A stretch of 64,000 nucleotides of DNA from Hypericum androsaemum (GCA_963995505.1 OZ023194.1:12892428-12956427), one strand, 5' to 3'. Shown: positions 1 to 11,653, counted from the stretch's first letter. Numbers and translations are program-made. Notes: generated from the letters alone by a model not told the origin.

Positions 1-472
1 CTTTGTTGACGTAGGTGGAAATTGTGATGTGTTTGGTTGGAGCAGTTAGAGTTTCTGGATCTTCGTAATGGAACGCGCTATCAGTTTGGACTAATTTGGC
101 TCGACGTAGCTGCCCGAAGCTGATTGCAAGTGGCTGGCTTTGTGTGGGAGTGGTTGATCTGGAGTGGACAAGATTGTGGTTTCTGTTGTGCAGAATTGGA
201 GTGGATTATTGCATCGGTACCTTAGCAGATTATGGAACCTCGGAGAGAGCACACTGGCGGTGTTCAAGGTTTTAGGGGTTGTACTTAATTGTTGTGATTG
301 CCATTAAGTTGAGAGTCTTGAGCTGTTCGTTGTTTTTGGATAGTCTAACAATTGTTTGGTGGGAATGTTTAACTTTAGAAAAAATTGCCCGGTGGATAGT
401 TTATTGGATGTGGGCCGTGTTACATGTTTCTTCAAGTTCAATCTAATCTCCTGTGATTCTCGTTTGCTCAGA
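1..472. other. unassigned flank
   Basis: No coding region, RNA gene or repeat could be supported here. The sequence is of moderate base composition with stop codons in every frame. It lies beyond the last recognisable exon of the lipase-like gene to its right and could be that gene's 3' untranslated region or unrelated intergenic DNA. Confidence 0.4.
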
Positions 473-1879
473 TTATGAAGGACTTGTCAATACTTGTAAT
501 AGACCAGCAAATAATGGAGGGCCCAAACACTCCCAACAAACAAGCTGGACCTCCCCTCCGCCAGGCAGGACGGGCACATCATCCTCAGGATCAATAGCAG
601 CGACATTCGGAACTCCCAAGTGACGTGCTTGTTTCACTTGCTCCGGAGGAGTGGTGACTGTCCCATGGCTGCCATCATTCATCCTCTGCAGACAATTACT
701 GAAAGATTAAAATAAAAAGCAAGCCATAGGCGGCGCATGAAACAAAACATAAAACTATTAGAAGTGTTGGACAATCGGGACATGAAGATTAAAGCCAGGT
801 CTGCAGAATTCTGCAGCTTCAACCATCTTCTCCAGACCTCTTGCTGCAGATTTTCGTCTGTTGCATATTCTCCTATTTGGTTCAAGTAATTATCTAATGA
901 TTATCATCATTATAAGCTGTAATTGTATAATGTAATTAATGTAGTAACTAGTTACATGAGCTGTAACCTTGGCTGGCTGGCTTATAGCCGTTGCAAGTTC
1001 TGTAGTTACCAATGCTACATTAATTAGGTAGGTGATTCCTGTATATATATGTGCCTTAATACTTCAAGAATGAATAAAAACGATTAGACCTATTCTCATT
1101 TTCTAACAAAAACAAAATGCATTACCTTGAGAGCCTTGTCGGATTGCTTAATCACCCAAGCGCTCTTATGGTCTGCGAGCGCGTTGCAGGAGACTATAAT
1201 GTTTCTAAATCGTCCTTCAAGCAAGCCAAAAGTAGATGGCCGCACGTGCTGTCGAACAAAATAATTGTTACGGGCATATCCGTGTAGTATCATGTCTTGT
1301 GGGATCCTACCGAGTTCGTCAGACTCCTTTATGGCAATGAGCGTAAGGAGTGCGGGCCACTCCCGAACCGAGGGAGCGACCAGTGAATACAAGGTTGTAC
1401 TCACCCCCAGTCCCCTCCCATGTTGTTTGGAGGAACGCCTTCTCCCAGCCGAAGACGTAGAGTGCGGTATGGATGTAACCGTCCTCGAATTTGGGTGGCG
1501 GGTTGTTGTTGTTGTAGAGGATATCGTGATTCGACTGCTTCAGGGCGCGACGACAATTTCCTTGTGCTTCTTCTTGTCCATGTAAATCAAATACGGGAGA
1601 GCATGACCTTCCACGTCAGCGTAATCAGTTGTCTTGACGATGTCCTCCATAGTAATGATATAGCCACTGGTAGGAGCTAACTCCGGCTTCTCAACGTTAT
1701 CCTCGTACGCTAGCTGAATGGCATGACAGAGTTGGGGGACGGCCACGAACTCGGCCTTGGTGGCTGCTGGCCAGGAGTCGCTGTCGGCCGTCCCCGATAG
1801 TGGGCAACGAAAACACACCCATAGACAAACACCGCCAAGGACGGTGGTCGACGCAGCGACCTAAGCACTTAGTCGCCAT
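473..1879 (-). pseudogene. class 3 lipase-like gene, copy 1 (only copy with a 3' end), broken
   Basis: This is the most downstream of five tandem copies of an alpha/beta-hydrolase of the plant class 3 lipase (calmodulin-binding heat-shock protein-like) family. The first coding block runs from the ATG at 1879 to a donor at 1126 (AAG then GTAATG). A C-terminal exon runs from 685 to the stop at 473, after a CTGCAG acceptor. Recognisable family blocks are AEFVAVPQLCHAIQLAYED, ALLTLIAIKESDELG and, near the end, EGRFRNIIVSCNALADHK; the last exon has TTPPEQVKQARHLGVPN. Damage: a frame change after residue ~20, deletions of about 15 bases in two places shared with copy 2, a frame change beside the nucleophile elbow, and GHSLG changed to GRSLG. 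The segment between the catalytic Ser block and the C-terminal block is missing. Family assignment is firm; loss of function is inferred from several independent breaks. Confidence 0.7.
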
Positions 1880-2329
1880 TTTCTACAAAGGAGAGGTTAG
1901 GAAATAAAAAAAGCTTGAAAGTAAGTGGGAAGCTGTCTATAGCAAGGAGGGAACAATGAGTTAGTTATACAACAATATAATTAAAAAAAGAGAGGAGGGA
2001 ATCTTTACGGTTGACGGGGTCACCAGAGCCCTGAGGTTTGTCGCGACTGTGTGGGACTCACTAGAGAGTTATTTTTTATATTATATATATTTTCTAATCT
2101 GTCTTGTACAATTCTCTTAAATTAAATAATTTAAATTTGCATTGAGTATCAAATTACTAATTAGTTGGTTAGTTAATTTTTTTTGAATTAGCATTTTTTA
2201 TTAAATAATGGAATTTGTTTGTTTAATTAGTTTATTTTAGGTTGTTGATGATGGTGTATGTTGAATTTATACCCGTTTTTGCCTGAGAGAGAGATTGAGC
2301 GACATGCTCCTTACAGCGGATATAGCATA

Positions 2330-2928
2330 TCCGCATGATATCATGTCTTGTGGGATCCTACCGAGTTCGTCAGACTCCTTTATGGCAATGAGCGTAAGGA
2401 GTGTGGCCACTCCCGAACCGAGGCAGTGATCGGTGAATACAATGTTGTACTTACCCCCGGTCCCCTCCCATATTGTTTGGAGGAACGCCTTCTCCCTTCC
2501 GAAGACGTAGAGTGCGGTGTGGACGTAACCGTCCTGGAATTTGGTTGGCGGGTTGTTGTTATTGTAGAGGATATCGTGATTCGACTGCTTTACGGCACGT
2601 CGACAATTTCCTTGTGCTTCTTCTTGTCCGTGTAAATCAAATACGGGGGAGCAAGACCTTCCACGTCGTCGTAATCAGCTGTCTTGACGATGTCCTCCAT
2701 AGCAATGATATAGCCACCGGGAGGGGCTAACTCCGGCTTCTCAACGTTATCCTTGTACGCCAGTTGAATGGCATGACAGAGTCGGGGGACGGCCACGAAC
2801 TCGGCTTCGGTGGCTGCTGGCCAGGAGTCGCTGTCGGCCGTCCCCGGTAGTGAACAACGAAAACACACCCATCGACAGACACTGCAAGAACAGTGGTCGA
2901 CGCAGCGACCTAAGCACATAGTAGCCAT
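2330..2928 (-). pseudogene. class 3 lipase-like, copy 2, truncated
   Basis: Second unit of the array, starting at the ATG at 2928. It is the only copy whose first ~100 codons stay in one frame, because a one-base deletion near 2885 joins MATMCLGRCVDH to the VCFRCSLPGTADSDSW block. The frame ends at a stop at 2590 just after DKKKHKEIV, where copies 3-5 continue with an RGSH block; copies 1 and 2 share the deletion that causes this. Farther on, the nucleophile elbow reads DHCLG in place of GHSLG, so the catalytic Ser is gone. The C-terminal half is absent: the unit runs straight into the promoter of copy 1. No active lipase is expected. Confidence 0.7.
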
Positions 2929-3354
2929 TTTCTACGAAGGTGAGGTTAGGAAATAAAAAAAGCTTGAGAGTAAGTGGGAAGCAATCTATAGCAAGGATAG
3001 AATAATGGGTTAGTTATACAACGATATAATTAAAAATAATAAAAAAGAGGAGGGAATCTTTACGGTTGACAGGGTCGCCAGAGCCCAGAGATTTGTCGTG
3101 ACTGTGTGGGACCCACTAGAGAGCTATTTTTTATATTATATATATTTTCCAATCTGTCTTGTACAATTTTCTTAAATTAACTAATTTAAATTTGCATTGA
3201 ATATCAAATTACTAATTAGTTGATTAGTTAATTTTTTTTGAATTAGCATTTTTTATTAAATGATGGAATTTGTTTGTTTAATTAGTTTATTTTAGGTTGT
3301 TGATGATGGTGTATGTTGAATTTGAACCCATTTTTGCCTGAGAGAGAGATTGAG

Positions 3355-4010
3355 CTACTTGCTCCTTGTTGCAGATATAGCATATCCGCGTAGTATCATG
3401 TCTTGTGGGAACCTACCGAGTTCGTCAGACTCCTTTATGGCAATGAGCGTAAGGAGTGCGGCCACTCCCGGACCGAGGGAGTGACCGATGAATACAGTGT
3501 TGTACTCACCTCTGGTCCCCTCCCATGTTGTTTGGAGGAACGCCTTCTCCCTGTCGAAGACATAGAGTGTAGCTTCGTAAAGTCCGGTGTGGATGTAACC
3601 GTCCTCGAATTTGGTTGGCGGGTTGTTGTTGTTGTAGAGGATATCGTGATTTGACATCTTCAGGGTATGACTGCCCCTAAGCGTGACGATAATTTCCTTG
3701 TGCTTCTTGTCCATGTAAATCAAATACGGGGGAGTATGACTTCCCACTTCGGCATTTTTTTGACTTGAGGATGTCCTCTATAGCAATGATATAGCCACCG
3801 GGAGGGGTAAACTCTAGCTTCTTAACGTTATCCTCGTACGCCAGCTGAATGGCATGACAGAGTCGGGGGACGGCCACGAACTCGGCCTCGGTGGCTGCTT
3901 GCCAGGATTCGCTGTCGGTCGTCCTCGGTAGTGAGCAACGAAAACACACCCATCAACAGACACCGCCAAGGACGGTGGTCGACGCAGTGACCTAAGCACA
4001 TAGTCGCCAT
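3355..4010 (-). pseudogene. class 3 lipase-like, copy 3, truncated
   Basis: Third unit, ATG at 4010. The N-terminal piece breaks frame after MATMCLGHCVDH and resumes in another frame (block SWQAATEAEFVAVPRLCHAIQ). A long open stretch at 3355-3747 holds YLIYMDKKHKEIIV, NNNNPPTKFEDGYIHTGLYEA and an intact GHSLG nucleophile elbow followed by PGVAALLTLIAIKESDELG. It ends at GYAISATRSK with no Asp or His catalytic region. The next bases downstream are the promoter of copy 2. The body is well kept, but truncation removes two thirds of the catalytic triad. Confidence 0.7.
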
Positions 4011-4429
4011 TTTCTACGAAGGTGAGGTTAGGAAATAAAAAAAGCTTGAGAGTAAGTGGGAAGCTATCTTTAGCAAGGAGGGGATAATGAGTTAGTTATA
4101 CAACGATATAATTATATATAAAAAGAGGAGAAAATCTTTACGGTTGACGGGGTCGCCTGAGCCCAGAGGTTTGTCGTGACTGTGTGGGACCTACTAGAGA
4201 GTTATTTTTTATATTATATATATTTTCCAATCTGTCTTATACAATTCTCTTAAATTAACTAATTCAAATTTGCATTGAGTATCAAATTACTACTTAGTTG
4301 GTTAGTTAATTTTTTTTTAATTAGCATTTTTTTTAAATAATGGAATTTGTTTGTTTAATCAGTTTATTTTAGGTTGTTGATGATGGTGTATGTTGAATTT
4401 GTACCTGTTTTTGCCTGAGAGAGAGATTG

Positions 4430-5086
4430 AGCGACATGCCCCTTTAAGCGGATATAGCATATCTGCATAGTATCATGTCTTGTGGGATCCTACCGAGTTC
4501 CTCAGACTCCTTTATGACAATGAGCGTAAGGAGTACAGTCACTCCCGAATCGAGGGAGTGACCGGTGAATATATGGTTGTACTCACCCCCGGTCCCCTCC
4601 CATGTTGTTTGGAGGAACGCCTTCTCCTAGCCGAAGACGTAGAGTGCAGCTTCGTAAAGTCCGGTGTGGACGCAACAGTCCTCAAATTTGGTTGGCGGGT
4701 TGTTGTTGTTGTAGAGGATATCGTGATTCGACGTCTTCAAGGGATGAATGCCCCTAAGTGCGACGACAATTTCCTTGTGCTTCTTGTCCATGTAAATCAA
4801 ATACGGAAGAGTATGACCTCCACGTAATCAGCTATCTTGATATGAGGATGTCCTCCATAGCAATGATATAGCCACCAGGAGGGGCTAACTCTGGCTTCTC
4901 AACGTTATCCTCGCACGCCAGGTGAATGGCATGACAGAGGCGGGGGATACCACGAACTCTACCTTGGTGGCTGCTGGCCAGGAGTCACAGTCGGCCATCC
5001 CCGATAGTGAGCAATGAAAACACACCCATCGACAGACAACGCCAAGGACGGTGGTCGACGCAACGACCTAAGCACATAGTCGCCAT
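4430..5086 (-). pseudogene. class 3 lipase-like, copy 4, truncated
   Basis: Fourth unit, ATG at 5086, aligned by eye base-for-base with copies 3 and 5 over its whole length. It carries the NNNNPPTKFEDG region and a nucleophile elbow reading GHSLD (final Gly changed). Several small indels, for example around 4815-4835 and 4945, break the reading frame. Like the other inner copies it stops at the GYA.. block and is followed at once by the next promoter. Confidence 0.65.
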
Positions 5087-5481
5087 TTTCTACGAAGGAG
5101 AGGTTAGGAAATAAAAAAAGCTTGAGAGTAAGTGGGAAGCTATATATAGCTAGGAAGGAATAATGAGTTAGTTATACAACGATATAATTAAAAAAAAGAA
5201 AAAAGAGAGGAGGGAATCTTTATGGTTGATGAGGTCGCCAGAACCCAGAGGTTTGTCGTGACTGTGTGGGACCCACTAGAGAGTTATTTTTTATATTATA
5301 TATATTTTCCAATCTATCTTATACAATTCTCTTAAATTAACTAATTTAAATTTGTATTGAGTATCAAATTACTAATTAGTTGATTAGTTAATTTTTTTTG
5401 AATTAGCATTTTTTATTAAATAATGGAATTTGTTTGTTTAATTAGTTTATTTTAGGTTGTTGATGGTGGTGTATGTTGAAT

Positions 5482-6176
5482 TTATACCCATTTTTGCCTG
5501 AGAGAGAGATTGAGTGACTTTCTTCTTGCAGCAGATATAGCATATCCGCGTAGTATCATATCTTGTGGGATCCTACCAAGTTCGTCAGACTCCTTTATGT
5601 CAATGAGCGTAAGGTGTGCGGCCACTCCCGAACCGAGGGAGTGACCGGTGAATACAAGGTTGTACTCACCCCCGGTCCCCTCCCATGTTGTTTTGAGGAA
5701 CGTCTTCTCCCTGCTGAAGACGTAGAGTGCAGCTTCGTAAAGTCCGATGTGGACGTAACCGTCCTCGAATTTGGTTGGCGGGTTGTTGTTGTTGTAGAGG
5801 ATATCGTGATTCGACTGCTTCAGGGGATGAATGCCCCTAAACGCGACGATAATTTTCTTATGCTTTTTGTCCATGTAAATCAAATACGGGGGAGTATGAC
5901 CTCCCACTTCGGCGTAATAAGCTGTTTTGACTTGAGGATGTCCTCCATAGCAATGATATAGCCATCGGGAGGGGCTAACTCTGGCTTCTTAATGTTATCC
6001 TCGTACGCCCGCTGAATAGCATGACAGAGTCGGGGGACGGCCACGAACTCGGCCTCGGTGGTGGTGGCCAGGAGTCGCTGTCGGCCGTCCCTGATAGTGA
6101 GCAACTAAAACACACCTATCGACAGACACCGCCAAGGACGGTGGTCGACGCAGCGACCTAAGCACATAGTCACCGT
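5482..6176 (-). pseudogene. class 3 lipase-like, copy 5 (start codon lost)
   Basis: Most upstream unit. The position equivalent to the ATG in the other copies reads ACG at 6176-6174, so the ancestral start is lost. The body at 5482-5907 is the best preserved of the five: YLIYMDKKHKKIIVAFRG, NNNNPPTKFEDGYVHIGLYEAALYVF, then GEYNLVFTGHSLGSGVAAHL with the catalytic Ser, then GYAISAARRKSLNLSLRQ, which extends a little farther into the family than the others. N-terminal frames are shifted around 5930 and 6080. The promoter upstream (6177-6540) still has its TATA stretch, so a non-coding transcript is possible. Confidence 0.65.
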
Positions 6177-6540
6177 TTTCTACGAATGAGAGGTTAGGAA
6201 ATAAAAAAAGCTTAAAAGTAAGTGGGAAGCTATCTATAGCAAGGAGGGAATAATGAGTTAGTTATACAACGATATAATTAAAAAAAGAGGTGGGAATCTT
6301 TACGGGGTTTGTCGTGTCTGTGTGGAACCCACTAGAGAGTTATTTTTTATATTATATATATATTTCAATCTGTCTTGTACAATTCTTTTAAATTAACTAA
6401 TTTAAATTTGTATTGAGTATTAAATTACTCATTAGTTGGTTAGTTAATTTTTTTGAATTAGCATTTTTTATTAAATGATGGGATTTGTTTGTTTAATTAG
6501 TTTATTTTAGGTTGTTGATGACGGTGTAAGTTGAATTAGT
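6177..6540 (-). promoter_or_regulatory. promoter and leader of lipase copy 5 (type unit of the array)
   Basis: On the minus strand a long TATA stretch lies at 6341-6365, about 165-190 bases before the ancestral start. The same stretch lies at 2070-2093, 3125-3148, 4202-4226 and 5284-5308 for copies 1-4. Just downstream sits a GTGGGACCCAC-type palindrome (perfect at 3106-3116 and 5266-5276, one or two changes in other copies), which matches the class I TCP factor site. The leader ends with a conserved TTTATTTCCTAACCT block before the ATG. Activity is not known. Confidence 0.45.
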
Positions 6541-9500
6541 GAATTTTAAGTTATTGAATTAGCTACGTTTAATCAGTTGATTTTTAGATTGTTGTAATGT
6601 TGTGTGTTTAATTAGTCTTTTCTTGTTAGGTACTAGATTTTGTGTATGACCATTGTAATCTGTTTTATTTAATACAAATGAATAATTAAGATAATTAATG
6701 AAATACATTGTTCTATCTTAACTAAGAATACTCAAATTAAATCCTTTAAAAAATACCTTTGTGTTAAATATTTTTTAAAAAAATTATTACAATTCGGAGA
6801 TCGTTTGGTCTGGACAAAAGAATCTTTTATGTAATAAGGACGCCTTTCTTGTAAATTTATTCATTTTAGCGAATGATAAATTTTATTCACGGATAATGAA
6901 ACTATATATTTTTATGAATCTCTAAAATTAAATAATATCATATTACATATAAAAATGATTCTTTGAACTTTTATCCAAAATCCCTCCTGCTATATTTACC
7001 CTGAACAAAAGCAAAATGGCCTTTTCTCTTATAAATCACTTCGCGGCCAGAATAACCCGCAGATTATTTTTGGGTGGGAAATAACCCGCAGTTATGCTAT
7101 CCCAGTTGGTTGCAGTACTGACCTCACCTGTACAGTCAATGGCTTTACTTAGCCATCATCGATCGTCTTTACGCTATATGTGTGACCAATATGAATCTCC
7201 CGTTGAAATGTTAATTTTTCTAATTTTACTTGTCACACAAATTTGACGCGTTTTTTTTATATCGGAATAAAGGGCAAACAGCCGCTTTTACTCTTTTTTT
7301 GGAATTATCCCCTTTCACTTCTTGATAAAATTTAAATTAACACATTATACTCTACATTAGCATTCTATACTTATAAATTGGAGCACCTAACACCTTACAA
7401 TCAATTTTAGTGACATGTAATCACTTGGCATCCATGTCATTTGAAATATAATTTTTATTAATTATATAATTAAATTGAACCATTTATATTTAAAATTAAT
7501 TAGTTTTAAATAAAATATTGCAAAAATCAAAATCAAAACCCAGTAATTAAAAAAGAGAGGGTAAAATCGAACTTTTGACGGTTGAGGCCTGTCCCCCGAG
7601 GCTTGTCTGACTCACATCCACCTGCAGAGGTGGGACCCACTAGAAAGTTGTCAATTTCTTACATATTCTAGGCAGTTATATATATATGTCAATTTGTCTT
7701 TTCATGATGTACTAATTTCTTAAACTAACTAATTTAAATTTGAATTGAGTAGTAAATAATTGATTTGGACACAAGAACACTCATTGTACTTAAACTTTAA
7801 AATTTTTAATTAAACAAGAATAACTATTCCATTTAACAATTCATCTGTCTCAGTCACTGTCCATGCAATTAATTTTTCTAACTTATACGGATATATCTTT
7901 TCAGAATTTGTTCGAGTAAACGTCGCAGGCACTTTCGTGTTTCTGGGAATTCAAAGTTGCAGTCTTGCAGATACTTAATTCTTACATCACAGACCTTTGA
8001 TACATATAACCGCATCCATTTAGTAAAATGATGAAAAAGAATCGGAGCATATCTCTTGCATTAAATGCATTTTTCGTTATTTGGCAACACCACTCCCACT
8101 GTCCCCCAGCAAAAGCACTTTAGTATTTCAAAACGATTCTTTAAATCATATTTAGTTACACTTGAACTAAGTCTAAGATTTCATTCAATTCAACTAACTT
8201 TTATCAAAAAACTAACTTTTATCAAATAATGTACTATATAAATTTAGTCTCCTACAACTTGCATGAAGTATTGATACAAATACCTAAATCCAAAATTCCA
8301 TTAAATGATATCTTGCTCTCCCCTTTTTTAAGCTCTCATAATCAAAATTGAGCATTATTACACCTTATTTTGGAGGATGATTTTTTAAACTATGATTTTA
8401 AATTTTATAATTTTTTTAATAAAGTGGTCATTAAATGAATCCACATGTGAGCAATTGCTCTAACATGAGAATTTGAGTTGGGTTCAAACACTAGTTGTTA
8501 TTTCTTGTTAGGTATTAGATTTCCTATATAATCGTTGTAATTTGTTCTGTTTAATATAAACAAACACTTAGTTCAACTAAATTTGATCATTATTAGAATT
8601 TGATTCCTGATCTAATTCGATTCTATTTGATTCGTCAAAAATTTGATACGAATTCCATCCAAATACAAATTGAATACGATTCAAAATTTTTGTAATTTGT
8701 CGAATCGACAAAATCTATTCGAATTCGATTCGATTCAAATTCATGTTGAATTTGTCAATAATATATATATAGACACACACAAAAACAAGGGGATAATTTA
8801 ATTTGAATATGTGAAGGCAAAGGTCACTTCCTCGGTATAAGTATCTACGCATGCTTCTAGCCAACTGTGAATCTCACTTATGAAATAATTCAATCAGGGA
8901 TTAATTGTTGTGTTAGGTGCAAGTTTCTTATAACCAATATCAAATAGATTAGGTTTCATAATCACTATGCATCGTATCAATCAATTTAATTGATGGGTAT
9001 GCGGAAAACTTTCCCAAACCACTAATTTGTTAAATTTGTTCAATGTTGAAATCAACAACATGATATAATTGTTAGTTATAGTTACTTCATGTTCGATTTA
9101 TCAGATACATTGTCATATTGTCATAGTCCTCGTGGAATTAGTCTGCCTTTGCATGAATAATTTATGAGTAGAAGACCCGCAAGGAGATGTTCAAATTAAC
9201 AAGATAGTTTTCTATTCGTTGGGTACTCTGTACTCGAGTTTGTATCTTGCATTAAAGAAAATTTAAGTATTGTAACCCACATTTATTAATACATATATCT
9301 TTCAAAAAAAATTGTTCTAGTTTAACTAAGAGAACTTGGTCGACTCTTTTAAAATACATTTCTTAAATATTTGTTACATTCCAAAGGTTATTTGGTTTAG
9401 GCATGGAAAGAGAAAAGGGGAGAAAATAGATGTAGTTTTGAAGAAAAATTCGAAACCCCTAACGGCAAGAGACAAAACCATCACCATCGTCTTCCTGACC

Positions 9501-9689
9501 AAGCGACGACCCCTTTTTCAACAGCAAAAGTGCATGTCACGAGACTCTTGTAGACGACAGGACATGTATTTAGATAGTTAAACGACATGGGCACTTTAGT
9601 AAATACATATATGGGTGGGTATAAATAGGATAGAAATACTACAACTTAATTTAATTTAATTTTCCCTTCCCTCTATTTTTCTTCTCTCT
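6541..9689. other. AT-rich intergenic DNA with dispersed internal repeats
   Basis: No supported gene. A block at about 6615-6690 (TTGTTAGGTACTAGATTTTG and following) recurs diverged at about 8505-8575, and the block at 6700-6830 (TTGTTCTATCTTAACTAAGA, ending GTTTGGTCTGGACAAA) recurs diverged at about 9305-9410. These look like copies of one old non-coding repeat. A small perfect dyad TTTGTCGA/TCGACAAA lies near 8697-8714 inside a region rich in GAATTCGATTCG. Confidence 0.5.
7545..7770 (-). promoter_or_regulatory. diverged sixth copy of the lipase-array promoter
   Basis: This stretch follows the array's promoter in order: an A/G-rich tract, a TTTGACGGTTGAG block (TTTACGGTTGACG in the array), a perfect GTGGGACCCAC at 7630-7640 followed by TAGAAAGTT, a TATATATATA run at 7677-7686, and CTTAAACTAACTAATTTAAATTTG. 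Homology is clear by order and spacing but the sequence is much more worn than the five units. No lipase coding sequence follows it on the minus strand. Confidence 0.6.
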
Positions 9690-10300
9690 CATATGTATCT
9701 GAGAATAGATTGAGTGGAAACTAAAGAAATTTTGTCCATAGGTGGGGACTAAAATGTGAATCGTCAGATTCGATGGGGGTTAAATTTTTTAGAACTAATG
9801 GTCATTAACCTATCAGGAGCATTTTTGACCTTCAATTCCAAAAGGTGCCAACTAGGGTTTCCACCCACATTAGTTCTCTTCCTCTCCCTCATCCTACCTC
9901 TCAAAAAAAAATTATCTTCCTCTCCCAGATTAAAAAAAAAATCCAAACGACTTGGAATCCCGATTCAGCCAAGCCAAGCCAAGCCGCCAACACTTTCTTC
10001 TCTCTATTCTCCTCTCCATTCATCGTGAATCAATTCTTCTTTCCGATTCAGCCAAATCGATAACACCCACTTTAGGTAAAAAAAATTTGACTACTCGAGC
10101 TCCTCACCGCCTCCCGCTGCCGCGTCCTCCACGTCTTCAAGCTCGGCAAGCGCTCCGGCTTCTCCTCGCACGGTCCCCTCCACGGTAACCGCCGTCTCGA
10201 CCTCCACCTGCTTGAGCACTCCTCCGCTAGGGTTTATAAATTTTTTGACTGATTGAAGTTGAAATAATAGTTGGTTAAGGGAATTCAATGGTCGGTGAGC
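9690..10300 (+). other. possible 5' exon remnant, unidentified
   Basis: The stretch has a gene-like look: pyrimidine-rich leader at 9880-10030, a short AGCCAAGCC triple repeat near 9967-9985, then a GC-rich open stretch at about 10090-10250 with codon use richer in G/C than its surroundings. In one frame it reads LLELLTASRCRVLHVFKLG and ends SSARVYKFFD before a stop. I do not recognise the protein. It may be a captured exon fragment or the dead start of a gene whose body was replaced by the minisatellite that follows. Confidence 0.3.
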
Positions 10301-10354
10301 TATTCTTGGAGGCCGAAAGCTCCTTTGACGTGATCTCCTCCACGATTTTCCGAT

Positions 10355-11310
10355 GTATTGATATTGGTTTGAACCTGTATTGATATTGGTTTGAAGTTGT
10401 GTTGATATTGGTTTCAGTCTGCATTGATATTGGATTTCAGTTGTAAAGATATTGGTTTGAGTCTGTATTGATATTGGTTTGGACTTGTAATGATATTAGT
10501 TTGAATCTGTATTGATATTGGTTTTCAGATGTATTGATACTGGTTTTCAGATGAAATAATATTGGTTTTCGTCTATATTGATATTGGTTTTCGAATGTAG
10601 TGATATTGGTTTCTGAATGTAGTGATATTGGTTTGCGAACATAGTGATATTGGTTTCGAAACGTAGTGATATTGGTTTCCGAATGTTTTTCGAACGTAGT
10701 GATATTGGTTTTCGAACGTAGTGATATTGGTTTGGGTATGTATTGATATTAGTTTTAGTCTGTAATGAAATTGGTTTGAGTAAGTAAAGATATTGGTTTG
10801 AGTATGTATTGATATTAGTTTTAGTCAGTAATGCTATTGGTTTGAGTATGTATTGATATTGATTTTAGTCTGTAATGATATTGGTTTAAGTATGTATTGA
10901 TATTGGTTTAAGTCTGTAATGATATTAGTTTGAGTAAGTAATGCTATTGGTTTTCGAACATAGTGATATTAGTTTTCGAATGTTGTGATATATTAGTTTT
11001 CGAATGTGTTGATATTGGTTTTCAAATGTGGTGATATTAATTTTCGAACGTCGTGATATTGGTTTCCGAATGTTGTGATATATTAGTTTTCGAATGTGTT
11101 GATATTGGTTTTCAAATGTGGTGATATTGATTTTCGAATGTCGTGATATTGGTTTCCGAATGTAGTGATTTTGGTTTTCGAACATAGTGATATTAGTTTT
11201 CCGAACATAGTGATATTCGTAGTGATATTGGTTTCGAACGTAGTGATATTGGTTTCGAACGTAGTGATATTAGTTTTCGAATGTAGTGATATTAGTTTTC
11301 TATTGAATTA
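10355..11310. repeat. minisatellite, 21-22 bp unit, about 40 or more copies
   Basis: The core GATATTGGTTT recurs every 21-22 bases for nearly 1 kb. The left half uses a GAGTCTGTATT-type spacer and the right half a TCGAATGTAGT-type spacer, so two variant families meet near 10560-10700 and mix again near 10740-10920. A higher-order duplication of about 87 bases is visible at about 10979-11065 and 11066-11152. Apparent reading frames through it are products of this higher-order repeat. Confidence 0.9.
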
Positions 11311-11653
11311 TTATTTTTTTTTGTTCTTTGAGTTTATTTATAAAAAAATTATCTGATATGGTTTTTAAAGTTGACAATAATTTAGAGAGAAAGAAAGAGT
11401 CCTTGTGAAGCGTTCGTTCCTCTTTTCACGTGGGGTTAGTTCATTTTTTTGGATCTTTTTAGTCTTTTCATAAAAAAAATGTATAGCTAATTTTTCATCT
11501 CCACTTTTGTTTCTATTAATTTTTCAATTTTATCCTTAGTTACTTTATTAATACCTAGATTGTCAAACTCTATCTAAATTTGGGGACTACCCCGTCCCGC
11601 CGAATCTCCCCCCGAGAAAGGGGAGAGCGATTGGAAAGACAGAAGCTTTGGAG

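Larger units (their letters stand above)
1270..6530 (-). repeat. five-unit tandem array, period about 1.05-1.09 kb
   Basis: Direct repeats measured between equivalent ATG/ACG positions at 1879, 2928, 4010, 5086 and 6176 give periods of 1049, 1082, 1076 and 1090 bases. Each unit holds an AT-rich upstream segment, a TATA stretch, a 5' leader of about 170 bases and the first ~200 codons of the lipase. Copies 1 and 2 share two deletions that copies 3-5 lack, so 1 and 2 are the youngest pair. The arrangement fits repeated unequal crossing-over that copied the 5' part of one gene. Confidence 0.9.

Noticed and set aside
890..1108. Possible small solo LTR in the last intron of lipase copy 1 (ends TTCTCATTTTCTAACA, has AATAAAAA)
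   Set aside because: I could not find a convincing matching start or a target duplication, so it was not listed as an element.
9756..10288. Several overlapping 60-90 codon frames around the 5'-exon-like stretch
   Set aside because: They overlap in many frames, are rich in Ser/Pro/Lys runs from pyrimidine tracts, and have no recognisable family.
10355..11310. Regular repeats that might be taken for a CRISPR array
   Set aside because: The units are contiguous, the spacers are degenerate variants of one text, and the genome is a plant with introns. It is a minisatellite.
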